A stretch of 17,579 bases of DNA from an uncultured Bacilli bacterium. GTDB lineage: Bacteria; Bacillota_I; Bacilli_A; RF39; UBA660. The stretch's first letter is position 1. Every line of letters begins with the position of its first letter. Under the pieces are notes generated by a model. It made no database searches. It saw only the letters and a list, made by a program, of their open reading frames with translations, and had not been told where the DNA came from. The position numbers and the translations under genes are program-made. Location: NCBI GenBank assembly GCA_947624095.1, contig CANQIR010000003.1, positions 1 to 17,579 of the forward strand. The letters are read 5' to 3'. Of this stretch, positions 1 through 7,102 are shown piece after piece.

Positions 1-93
1 GCTTATATAAATGGCGAATTAGAAGAGGAAGAAATGCCAGTATATAACAATGAAAAACCAAAATTAGAATTAAAGCTGGAGATATTAAGTTAA
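1..93 (+). CDS. C-terminal tail of an unidentified protein (5' end outside window)
   Basis: An open frame enters from the left edge and stops at TAA 91-93, giving 30 residues. The tail is acidic and charged (GELEEEE, then KPKLELKLEIL). It is followed at once by an intrinsic terminator, which supports it as the true end of a gene. No domain can be recognised from so little sequence. It lies directly upstream of the PcfJ-like gene but is separated from it by the terminator, so co-transcription is not indicated. Confidence 0.55.
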   Translation, partial: AYINGELEEEEMPVYNNEKPKLELKLEILS

Positions 94-118
94 ATCAGTT
101 TAGGAAACTGATTTTTTT
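93..118 (+). terminator. Intrinsic terminator of the left-edge gene
   Basis: A nine-base-pair stem AATCAGTTT/AAACTGATT (93-101 with 105-113) has a three-base loop AGG and runs into a T tract (112-118). The left arm begins at the last base of the stop codon. Confidence 0.85.
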
Positions 119-121
119 GTG

Positions 122-147
122 TATAATAGAGTTAAGGCGGTAAGACT
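122..147 (+). promoter_or_regulatory. Likely -10 box and RBS of the PcfJ-like operon
   Basis: A consensus TATAAT lies at 122-127 just after the terminator T tract. No good -35 is visible at 16-18 bp. AAGGCGG at 134-140 is the ribosome binding site, seven bases before the ATG at 148, so the leader would be only about 15 bases. Confidence 0.5.
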
Positions 148-1614
148 ATGAAGCAGTTAATGTTTGATGAAAAAAGTGGCAAATTAGTTGAAGAAATTTA
201 TAATTATTGGCAAAATGAAAGTGATTATCCAGATTATGTTAAGAAATTCATTAAACAGATAAGTGATAAGATGGTCATATATGAATTAAAAGGTAATAAG
301 TATTTTTGCAATAAATGTTTTAAAGAATTAGATGAGAATTTTAATTGTCCTGGTTGTGGAAAGCCATATCCAAAAGTAAACGGTCAGCAAAATAGAGGAA
401 TTTTACCAATACGAAAGATGACGAATATTAAAGATTTAACTAATTTTGTTTATTATTATTTTTGGGAAGTTTATGAAGATGAAGTTTATCTATATGTAAT
501 TCGGGAAAAAATATATTTTGATAATCCAATAATGTGTATGCCTTTTAAAACAAGTAGTTTAGTAACTGAGGCAGTTTATCATATTAAACAAGACCGATAT
601 ATTTCTTTAATAGATAACGAAGTAGTATATTTTGAAGAGATTAAAGAAAATAGACAGATTGGCGAAGACTATGGAGGATTTTATCAGATGAATAGTTATA
701 TTTATACAGATAATTTAGATAACTTAAAAAATACTGTTTATAGATATAGCAGGATATGGGAAGCTAAGGATTATTTAAGTAACTTGGATTTTTTGGGATT
801 TTTAGATATAACTTATGCACCAGTATATATTCCAGGTTTTGAAAATTTAATTAAGTTAAAGTTTTATTCATTAGCTTTTAATGAACTTTATGAAGTTGAT
901 TTTGATGAGGAAACTAAATGGTTTTTGAATAAGAAAAATGGTTATTTGGATTTTATGATGGAGAATAATTTTAATGGGCCAATGTTTAATGCTTTAAAGA
1001 AACTAAAAGTTAAGGATGAAGAACTAATTAATTATTATTGTGGTTGGTGTGAGGTAATTGAGGATATAGAGGCGATTAAAGTAGTTGATGTTAGTAAACT
1101 AAGAAATTATTTAATGAAACAAGAAAATGAATTTGCAATAATTGATTATCGAGATTATTTACATTGGGCGTCGGTTGTAGGGTTGGATCTGGATGATAAG
1201 AATGTTTTATGGCCGAATGATTTAATGACTGCTCATGATGAATTATATTTACAAGTAGAGTTATTACCTGATAAAGATTTAGCTGAACGGATAAAAAGTA
1301 TAGCTAAACGGTTGGCAATTAATAAATATGAGGATGATGATTATGTAATATTTCCTGCTGATTCTATAGAGAGTTTGTTAGAGGAAAGTAGAATGCAACA
1401 TAATTGTGTAAGAACTTATTGTATAGATTATAGTTATAATAAAACGCAGATATATTTAATGAGGAAGAAAAATTCTTTAAAGAAATCTTTTGTAACTATT
1501 GAAGTAAAGAATGGGAAAGTAGTACAAGCAAGAGCTAAATATAATGAAGCAGTTGATGAGGATGTCTTAAGGATTATTAAAGAATGGGAAAGGAATATTA
1601 AGGTGATTAGTTAA
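148..1614 (+). CDS. PcfJ-like protein with N-terminal zinc ribbon
   Basis: The 488-residue protein has a zinc-ribbon-like CxxC-x9-CxxC near the N-terminus (C54, C57, C67, C70). Its C-terminal region (about 400-485) matches the PcfJ-like family: FPADSIESLLEES, then HNCVRTY at 418-424, then a strand-rich segment with RKKNS, FVTIEVKNGKVVQ and the closing IKEW. PcfJ was named from an enterococcal conjugative plasmid and its biochemical role is not known. There is no signal peptide, so it is probably cytoplasmic. The middle 250 residues match nothing I recognise. The start is supported by AAGGCGG seven bases upstream. Its stop codon overlaps the ATG of the Sir2 gene by one base, so the two are almost certainly co-translated. 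Base composition is like the neighbours. Confidence 0.8.
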   Translation: MKQLMFDEKSGKLVEEIYNYWQNESDYPDYVKKFIKQISDKMVIYELKGNKYFCNKCFKELDENFNCPGCGKPYPKVNGQQNRGILPIRKMTNIKDLTNFVYYYFWEVYEDEVYLYVIREKIYFDNPIMCMPFKTSSLVTEAVYHIKQDRYISLIDNEVVYFEEIKENRQIGEDYGGFYQMNSYIYTDNLDNLKNTVYRYSRIWEAKDYLSNLDFLGFLDITYAPVYIPGFENLIKLKFYSLAFNELYEVDFDEETKWFLNKKNGYLDFMMENNFNGPMFNALKKLKVKDEELINYYCGWCEVIEDIEAIKVVDVSKLRNYLMKQENEFAIIDYRDYLHWASVVGLDLDDKNVLWPNDLMTAHDELYLQVELLPDKDLAERIKSIAKRLAINKYEDDDYVIFPADSIESLLEESRMQHNCVRTYCIDYSYNKTQIYLMRKKNSLKKSFVTIEVKNGKVVQARAKYNEAVDEDVLRIIKEWERNIKVIS

Positions 1615-2327
1615 TGGAAAAAGAAGAAATATTACAGAAGATGATTGATGAAGCAAAGAATATTGTGTTTTTTGGCGGAGCGGGAGTATCAACGGATAGC
1701 GGAATTAAGGATTTTCGCAGCGTAGATGGATTATATAGTCAGAAATTTAAGTATCCACCAGAAGTAATGCTGAGTATTGATTTATTTAATAGGGAACCGG
1801 AAGAATTTTATAAATTTTATAAGGAAAATTTAAATTGTTTAGATGTTGAACCAAATATTACACATAAATATTTAAAAACCTTAGAGGATAGAGGCAAACT
1901 AAAGGCGATTATAACCCAAAATATAGATGGTTTACATACAAAAGCAGGAAGTAAAAAAGTATTAGAAATTCACGGAACGATATATCAAAATCATTGTGTT
2001 AAATGTCATAAGTTTTATGAGGCAGAAAAGATATTTAAAAGTGATGGAGTACCGACTTGTGAATGTGGGGGCATAATTAAACCAGATGTTGTTTTATATG
2101 GGGAGGCTTTACCAGATTGTTTTTTAGAAGCGATAGAACTAATTAGGAAAGCAGATATGTTAATAGTAGCAGGAACTTCTTTACTTGTTCAACCAGCTAA
2201 CAGTTTAGTAAGATATTATAATGGTGATAAGTTAGTAATTATTAACAAGAGTACAACGCCATATGATAAGATAGCTAATTTGGTAATTAATGATTCTTTA
2301 AAAGAGGTATTTAGAAAGTTAAAGTAG
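1614..2327 (+). CDS. cobB: NAD-dependent protein deacylase, Sir2 family
   Basis: A complete bacterial sirtuin of 237 residues. Visible motifs are GGAGVSTDSGIKDFRS (21-36) for NAD binding, TQNIDGLH (101-108), the catalytic histidine in EIHGT (H120), four zinc cysteines (C128, C131, C149, C151), GTSLLVQPA (187-195) and the late Rossmann strand VIINKS (208-213). It should remove acyl groups from lysines using NAD. The Thr-Asp after GAGVS and the absence of the Tyr/Arg pair of the SIRT5/CobB desuccinylases point to a deacetylase-type (class U or M) enzyme; this is inference from family knowledge. It starts on the last base of the PcfJ-like stop codon and is followed after eight bases by the DUF3883 gene. 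It lacks any extra effector domain, unlike defence sirtuins. Confidence 0.93.
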   Translation: MEKEEILQKMIDEAKNIVFFGGAGVSTDSGIKDFRSVDGLYSQKFKYPPEVMLSIDLFNREPEEFYKFYKENLNCLDVEPNITHKYLKTLEDRGKLKAIITQNIDGLHTKAGSKKVLEIHGTIYQNHCVKCHKFYEAEKIFKSDGVPTCECGGIIKPDVVLYGEALPDCFLEAIELIRKADMLIVAGTSLLVQPANSLVRYYNGDKLVIINKSTTPYDKIANLVINDSLKEVFRKLK

Positions 2328-2335
2328 GTTAAAAA

Positions 2336-3349
2336 ATGAATAGATTAGTAGAGATTTTAAAATTAGGAAATTTAGAAGATTATAAAGTAAGATTTTGTAT
2401 TAGAGATAAGAAGGAATTTGTGGAACCTTTAGATTATTTATATGATGAGGAATTGTTATCTTGGATAGGATGGAAAAATAAAAATAATGTTTTAAAGGGA
2501 AGAAAATATGTAGTTAGTTTTGTTAAAAATTATTTGGAAAGTAATCGAGAATGGGTTTTTTCAGGGATATATGAAGTAAAAGAAAAACCGAATTTTGCCA
2601 ATATTTATAATGATGTTGGGTATGATTTGGTAAGAGATAAATTAACAGAGGATTTGATAGGTAAGTTAGTGGTTTATTATAAAGCGGGACAGAATCACGC
2701 TTCTAACCTAGAAAATGTGATTAATAATATAAAAATTGTGAGAGAAAAAGAAGAAGATAAGTTAGAGAAAGAACAAGAAGAGATTAATAATTTAATGCAA
2801 AAAATGAATAATTTTAATGTGGATAAGGCAGAAGTGGTGGAAGTTAAAAGGAATTTATCTTTAATTAAATATAGGAATAGTAAAAAAGATTCTTCTTATG
2901 GAAAAGTTGGAACTAAGGAACATTCTAATAAAATAGTATCGGATATTGCTAAAGGATATATGGGAGAGTGTGTAGAAGAAAGAATATTTAAGTGGGAATA
3001 TAATAGATTGTTAAGTCTAGGACTTGATGATAGAAAATTAGAAGAAATGGTAAATTTTAGAAAGAATAAAAAAGATTCTTTTGGTTATGATATTTTATCT
3101 TTTAGAAAAGTAGGTAGTGAGTTTAGAAAAACTTATATAGAAGTAAAAGCGACTAGTAAAATTGAGAATACACCTTTTGAATTAAGTGCTAATGAGTATG
3201 AGTTTGCCAGGAAGCATAAAAATAATTATGTTATTTATCGAGTAGTAAATGTAACGGAAGATAGTCTAGAATTATATAAAATTTTAGGAACACAATTATT
3301 TAAGAAGTATAATTTAAAGCCAACCAATTACCGTGTATGGGGTAGATAA
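2336..3349 (+). CDS. DUF3883 (NOV_C) nuclease-like protein
   Basis: The C-terminal part (about 200-337) matches the DUF3883/NOV_C family, a PD-(D/E)xK-like fold found in restriction and defence proteins. GYMGECVEER (207-216) is followed by GYDILSF with D252 and then IEVKAT with E269 and K271, the D...ExK arrangement. After these come FELSANEYEFA and YVIYRVVNV. The N-terminal 120 residues (PLDYLYDEELLSWIGW, VVSFVKNYLESNREWVFSGIYEV, LIGKLVVYYKAG) resemble the domain that precedes GIY-YIG nuclease domains in some bacterial proteins, but no GIY-YIG domain follows. Residues 135-160 are charged and probably a coiled coil. The start codon lies eight bases after the Sir2 stop with a poor ribosome site. 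A DNA-cleaving or DNA-binding role is inferred only. Confidence 0.72.
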   Translation: MNRLVEILKLGNLEDYKVRFCIRDKKEFVEPLDYLYDEELLSWIGWKNKNNVLKGRKYVVSFVKNYLESNREWVFSGIYEVKEKPNFANIYNDVGYDLVRDKLTEDLIGKLVVYYKAGQNHASNLENVINNIKIVREKEEDKLEKEQEEINNLMQKMNNFNVDKAEVVEVKRNLSLIKYRNSKKDSSYGKVGTKEHSNKIVSDIAKGYMGECVEERIFKWEYNRLLSLGLDDRKLEEMVNFRKNKKDSFGYDILSFRKVGSEFRKTYIEVKATSKIENTPFELSANEYEFARKHKNNYVIYRVVNVTEDSLELYKILGTQLFKKYNLKPTNYRVWGR

Positions 3350-3404
3350 TCGACAAAAAAATGTCAAATCTAAATAAGAAGAAATAAATGGCTAAATTTA
3401 TGAA

Positions 3405-3436
3405 GACATTTTTGTTATAATGAGTATGGTGATAAT
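3405..3436 (+). promoter_or_regulatory. Extended -10 promoter and RBS of the zinc-PLC-fold gene
   Basis: TGTTATAAT (3413-3421) is a consensus extended -10 with no convincing -35. GGTGAT at 3428-3433 is the ribosome binding site three bases before the ATG, so the leader would be about ten bases. The -35 area is flanked by a 9-bp inverted repeat, AAAAATGTC (3357-3365) and GACATTTTT (3405-3413). Confidence 0.6.
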
Positions 3437-4066
3437 ATGGCATCAGCAATGATACACATATGTGTAGCAAATAAAGTTAATGAAGTTTTAAGAATGGATC
3501 CTAAGATGATAGCATTGGGTTCTATTGCACCGGATTTAAGTAAACAAGTGGGAGAAAGAAAGATTGCATCACATTTTTTGGATAATGATAATGAAGATGC
3601 AATTCCTAATATTGAGAGATTCTTAAAAAAATATCGGAGTGAATTAGTAAATCCTTTTGAAATGGGATATTTAATTCATTTATTGACTGATAAATATTGG
3701 TTTAGAGATTATGTTTATGAATATATTAAAAATTATCAGGAGAAACATCATATAAATGGGGAATTATCTTATACAGCTTTAAAAAATTTAATATATCAAG
3801 ATTATACTAATTTAAATCACGACTTAATTGATGAGTATAATGTTGATTTATATTTATTTGCTAATGAGATAGTATATCCGAAGACGAAGATTGCGGAAAT
3901 TGATAGTAGTAAATTACCAGTAATAGTTGAGAAGATGGGTTTGATTATTAAGGATAGTCAAGAAAGTAGTCATCCATTTCTATTTGATTTAACAGATATT
4001 AAAATATTTATTGAGGAGTGTAGTAAACAAATAATAGAAGATTTGAGTAACTATAATATTATTTAA
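3437..4066 (+). CDS. Zinc-dependent phospholipase C-fold protein, cytoplasmic type
   Basis: The 209-residue protein has the pattern of the zinc-dependent phospholipase C/S1-P1 nuclease fold. There is an N-terminal histidine in MIHICVA (H7), an aspartate in GSIAPDLS (D33), a histidine in ASHFLD (H46) and GYLIHLLTDKYWF with H81 and D85, all plausible zinc ligands. No signal peptide precedes the first ligand, unlike the secreted clostridial and Bacillus toxins, so this belongs to the short intracellular branch whose substrate is unknown. The remainder is helical and ends with a low-complexity EDLSNYNII tail. It has its own promoter and is followed by a separate promoter for the LCP gene, so it is probably monocistronic. 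The fold assignment is good; the enzymatic activity is inference. Confidence 0.8.
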   Translation: MASAMIHICVANKVNEVLRMDPKMIALGSIAPDLSKQVGERKIASHFLDNDNEDAIPNIERFLKKYRSELVNPFEMGYLIHLLTDKYWFRDYVYEYIKNYQEKHHINGELSYTALKNLIYQDYTNLNHDLIDEYNVDLYLFANEIVYPKTKIAEIDSSKLPVIVEKMGLIIKDSQESSHPFLFDLTDIKIFIEECSKQIIEDLSNYNII

Positions 4067-4084
4067 AATTTAGTAAATTTATAG

Positions 4085-4129
4085 TATAATATAAACATCC
4101 TAAAGGGATGTTTTATTAATGGAGGTATT
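4085..4129 (+). promoter_or_regulatory. Promoter, 5' hairpin and RBS of the LCP gene
   Basis: TATAAT at 4085-4090 is followed by an 8-bp hairpin AAACATCC/GGATGTTT (4093-4100 with 4106-4113) and a strong GGAGG at 4121-4125 before the ATG at 4130. The -35 is weak (TTTAA-like near 4062). A transcript starting near 4097 would lose part of the left arm. The same hairpin, followed by TTTT, could instead act as a weak terminator for the upstream gene. Confidence 0.55.
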
Positions 4130-5548
4130 ATGAAAAAGAAAGCTAGTAAATTAAGTCCATTTCATAAATACTTGATAGTTACATTAATAATTATTACTGG
4201 TTTATTACTAGGCTTAATATATTTTATAGGTATTTTACCTTTTAATTATTTTATATTTGCAACAGCAATTGCGGTATTTGTTGATGGTTTATTAATATTA
4301 AAGATTGTGAATGGTAAGAAAAGGGTATTTCCGGCTTTAATAGTAATGGTTTTAATTGTTGTTATGATGATTGGGGTCGTCTATGAGATGAATACAATAG
4401 ATTTTTTGAAAAAGTTGGGTTATCACGTAGCGACACAAAATTATTCAGTAGTAGTATTAAAGACAAGTAATTATAATGAATTAAATGATTTAACGGATAA
4501 GAATATGGGTTTACTAAGTAATTATAATGATGCAATAAGAGAACTAGAAAAAATGTTGATATTTCAGCAACATAAGTATGAAGATATAGATATTTTGAAG
4601 GATGCTTTAATAAATAAAGAAGTAGATGGTATTTTAGTAGAGAGTTCTTTACTAGCGATTATTAGAGAGGCAAAGCCGGATTTTGATCAAGCTATTAAAG
4701 TAATTAAAACTTATGATATAGAAACGATTACTAGAGATATCAAAAAGGATGTAAATATTGAGAAGAATGCTTTTAATATATATGTTAGTGGGATAGATAC
4801 TTATGGTTCAATTGGTTCCTTAGCAAGAAGTGATGTGAATATTGTAGTAACGGTTAATCCAAAAACACAAAAGATTCATATTACGAATATTCCAAGGGAT
4901 TATTATGTGAAATTACATAGTAAGAATGGCTATAATGATAAACTTACCCATGCAGGGATTTATGGTATAGAAGAATCAGTGGCAACTATCGAGGATTTAT
5001 TAGATATAGATATTAATTATTTTGTGAAGGTTAACTTTTCTTCGTTAATAGATATTGTCGATGCCATTGGACCAATTGAAGTTTATTCGGATTATGCTTT
5101 TACTAGTGGAATTTATGATGATAATAGTGAGTCTTATGAATTTAGTGAGGGACTTAATACGCTGAACGGGGCACAAGCGCTTGCATTTTCAAGAGAAAGA
5201 AAGAGTTTTATTGGTGGCGATAGAGTCCGGAATGAAAATCAAGAAAAAGTATTGGAAGCAATTATTAAACGGGCTTTATCACCAGTAATTTTAACAAAAT
5301 ATAGTACTTTGTTAGATGCTTTAAGTAAATCTTTTGTGACCAATTTAGCAGAAGAGGAAATTACGAGTTTTATAAAAATGCAAATAGATAATAGCTATGA
5401 TTGGCAGATAACTAACTATGTTTTGGATGGCACTGATGCAACGGAGTTTACATATACCTACAGTAGTGAAAAGTTATATGTTATGGAACCTAGTCAATAT
5501 AGTGTAAATAAAGCTAAGAGTTTAATTGCAGAAACTATAAATAATTAG
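4130..5548 (+). CDS. LytR-CpsA-Psr (LCP) family glycopolymer-peptidoglycan ligase
   Basis: The 472-residue membrane protein has three N-terminal hydrophobic segments (about 12-34, 39-60 and 67-85), an extracellular accessory region (about 100-205) and a C-terminal LCP catalytic domain (about 213-390). LCP signature residues are present: ARSDVNIVV with R233 and D235, ITNIPRDYYV with R256 and D257, FSRERKSF with R355 and R357, and GGDRVRNENQ with D364, R365, R367 and Q371. These bind the polyprenyl-pyrophosphate substrate in the family. The protein should move teichoic acid-like or capsular glycopolymers from lipid carriers to peptidoglycan. GGAGG at 4121-4125 fixes the start. About 80 residues follow the catalytic domain, ending in KSLIAETINN. 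It stands alone with its own promoter and a new promoter follows. Which polymer it attaches cannot be told. Confidence 0.92.
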   Translation: MKKKASKLSPFHKYLIVTLIIITGLLLGLIYFIGILPFNYFIFATAIAVFVDGLLILKIVNGKKRVFPALIVMVLIVVMMIGVVYEMNTIDFLKKLGYHVATQNYSVVVLKTSNYNELNDLTDKNMGLLSNYNDAIRELEKMLIFQQHKYEDIDILKDALINKEVDGILVESSLLAIIREAKPDFDQAIKVIKTYDIETITRDIKKDVNIEKNAFNIYVSGIDTYGSIGSLARSDVNIVVTVNPKTQKIHITNIPRDYYVKLHSKNGYNDKLTHAGIYGIEESVATIEDLLDIDINYFVKVNFSSLIDIVDAIGPIEVYSDYAFTSGIYDDNSESYEFSEGLNTLNGAQALAFSRERKSFIGGDRVRNENQEKVLEAIIKRALSPVILTKYSTLLDALSKSFVTNLAEEEITSFIKMQIDNSYDWQITNYVLDGTDATEFTYTYSSEKLYVMEPSQYSVNKAKSLIAETINN

Positions 5549-5567
5549 AAAAATTGATTTACAATTG

Positions 5568-5623
5568 TTGACTTACACTTACGGTTGTTGTATATTTTAA
5601 TTAACAATAGGCGGGGTGATAAG
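5568..5623 (+). promoter_or_regulatory. Sigma-A promoter and RBS of the anchored extracellular protein
   Basis: TTGACT (5568-5573), a 17-bp spacer and TATATT (5591-5596) form one of the best sigma-A-type promoters in the window. Transcription would start near 5603. GGGGTGAT at 5613-5620 is the ribosome binding site for ATG 5624. The promoter overlaps the longer open frame beginning with TTG at 5585, which rules that start out. Confidence 0.8.
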
Positions 5624-6982
5624 ATGAAAAGTAAATACCAATTACCCATAATTGTAATAGCTGTATTTTTAGCAATGTCTTTAGTTGTTAGTACTAGTTA
5701 TGGCTTATATAAATTAGTTAATGAAGATAAATCTTATGTAGTTATAGATGATGAATGTCTAGAAATGATCGCCGATGATTATTATATTGATAAAGACTTG
5801 ACAGTATTGAATGATACTGATGGGAAAACTAGCGAAGCTTATAGCATTGCTTTTTCAAATATATGTAGTGAAGAGAAGAATATAGAGATAAGATTAAATA
5901 TATTAGAAGGTTCAAATTTAAAAAAGGGCGAATTAATGGTCTATACTAATGGAGATTTAAAAGGTGAGCCGACTTTATTTGGATCATTTATTAATTCAGC
6001 TAGTAATAAGAGTAATGATAATTTATATTCAAAAGTAATCGGAGAGTTATCTATTCCGGCTAATAGTACAAAGAGAATTAATATAAGAACATGGATAGAT
6101 GATACGCGAGTTACCGATTATAATCAGACAATAAAAGCGGTCGTGGAAGTAACAAGTAATAAGACTGTTGTGAAACCAATATTTAAAGAAACTTTACTAA
6201 GTAATAATACTATAAGTAGTGAGAGTATCGATTTTAGTGTACCAGAAAAAGAACGGGCACTATTCTTAAAAACTTTGGATGATAGTGGAACAAGTTATTA
6301 TTTCCGAGGAAATGTCACTAATAATTATGTGTCTTTTGCAGGACTTAGGTGGCGGATTATTAGGATTAATGGGGATGGTTCAGTAAGACTTATTTATGAT
6401 GGAGATGAAGAACTATTAAGTACTTATAATACGGCTTATAATGACACCCAATTTTTAGAATTGGAATATACAAATGATGGTGCTAAGACAAGTAGTGCAG
6501 TAAAGGAATATTTGGATACTTGGTATCAAGAGCATTTAAAAGATTATGATAATTATATTACAGATAGTAGTTTTTGTAATGATATGTCTTTTATAACTAG
6601 TTATGGGCCAAATTATTATGGAGCTTATAACCGATTAACAGATGGGAATCCTAGTCTAATATGTCCTAAAGATAGTTATGTATATAATATGAAGATAGGA
6701 TTAATTACAGCTGATGAAGTAGCAATGGCAGGAGGAGTTAGAGGACAGGGTAATGATAGTTACTACTTATATACTGGTTATGGATATTATACAATTTCAC
6801 CTAGTAGATTTGTTAATGGTGTTGGATATATGAATATGGTAAATATATATGGAACGATTAATGAAATAAGTGTTAATAATGAGATACATATAAGACCAGT
6901 TATCAGTCTAGAGAGTATCGTTAGTGTTACTGGTAAGGGAACGATAGATAATCCATATATAATAGATCCAATCGAGGAATAG
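5624..6982 (+). CDS. Membrane-anchored extracellular protein of unknown function
   Basis: The ATG at 5624 is chosen over the upstream TTG at 5585 because it follows GGGGTGAT and the upstream codons lie in the promoter. The 452-residue product has a signal anchor (about 7-27) and the rest should face outside. Residues 35-190 look like a beta-rich domain with C45 and C81. Residues 215-452 form a second domain with FAGLRWRIIRINGDGSVRLI near its start, GLITADEVAMAGG in the middle and IRPVISLESIVSV near the end; C318 and C347 may form a disulphide. Proteins with the WRIIRINGDGS signature are, to my knowledge, common in gut Firmicutes but uncharacterised, and I do not assign a family. It lies between a cell-wall ligase and the sporulation block, has its own promoter and terminator, and carries no sortase motif. 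Confidence 0.78.
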   Translation: MKSKYQLPIIVIAVFLAMSLVVSTSYGLYKLVNEDKSYVVIDDECLEMIADDYYIDKDLTVLNDTDGKTSEAYSIAFSNICSEEKNIEIRLNILEGSNLKKGELMVYTNGDLKGEPTLFGSFINSASNKSNDNLYSKVIGELSIPANSTKRINIRTWIDDTRVTDYNQTIKAVVEVTSNKTVVKPIFKETLLSNNTISSESIDFSVPEKERALFLKTLDDSGTSYYFRGNVTNNYVSFAGLRWRIIRINGDGSVRLIYDGDEELLSTYNTAYNDTQFLELEYTNDGAKTSSAVKEYLDTWYQEHLKDYDNYITDSSFCNDMSFITSYGPNYYGAYNRLTDGNPSLICPKDSYVYNMKIGLITADEVAMAGGVRGQGNDSYYLYTGYGYYTISPSRFVNGVGYMNMVNIYGTINEISVNNEIHIRPVISLESIVSVTGKGTIDNPYIIDPIEE

Positions 6983-7002
6983 AAGCTTAGGCTTCTTTTT
7001 TT
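6981..7002 (+). terminator. Intrinsic terminator of the anchored extracellular protein gene
   Basis: A perfect stem AGAAGC/GCTTCT (6981-6986 with 6991-6996), a four-base loop TTAG and seven Ts (6996-7002). The stem overlaps the TAG stop codon. Confidence 0.92.
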
Positions 7003-7043
7003 GACGGATATTTTACAAGATATTGCAGAGATTTAATAGGTTT

Positions 7044-7050
7044 TGTCGAA
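7044..7050 (+). promoter_or_regulatory. Spo0A box upstream of the spoIIA-like genes
   Basis: TGTCGAA matches the published 0A-box core exactly. It lies 53 bases upstream of the SpoIIAA-like start codon and about 40-46 bases upstream of the start point predicted from the TATATT box, where Spo0A commonly binds at activated promoters such as spoIIG and spoIIA. Only one box is clear. The position and the identity of the gene make it credible despite the motif's short length. Confidence 0.65.
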
Positions 7051-7054
7051 GGTG

Positions 7055-7096
7055 TATAAATTTAATAGTTATTTCTCTATATTAAAGTAGAAAGGA
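7055..7096 (+). promoter_or_regulatory. Candidate promoter and RBS of the spoIIAA-sigma operon
   Basis: TATATT at 7078-7083 is the best -10 and TATAAA at 7055-7060 is 17 bp upstream in the -35 position but does not resemble TTGACA. A poor -35 fits a promoter that depends on Spo0A. AAAGGAG near 7091-7097 is a strong ribosome site ahead of the ATG at 7103. A sigma-H promoter is possible (ATAGGTTTT at 7036-7044 is close to its -35), but no matching -10 is seen. Confidence 0.45.
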
Positions 7097-7102
7097 GCAA
7101 TA

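Noticed and set aside
1614..2327. Sir2 as an NAD-depleting defence effector
   Set aside because: At 237 residues it is a plain deacylase with a complete zinc site and no sensor or second domain. The operon context alone is not enough.
5585..5623. TTG start adding 13 residues to the anchored extracellular protein
   Set aside because: These codons overlap the TTGACT-N17-TATATT promoter, and GGGGTGAT points to ATG 5624.
7036..7064. Sigma-H promoter for the spoIIA-like operon
   Set aside because: ATAGGTTTT is near the -35 consensus, but no GAAT-type -10 occurs 11-13 bp downstream.
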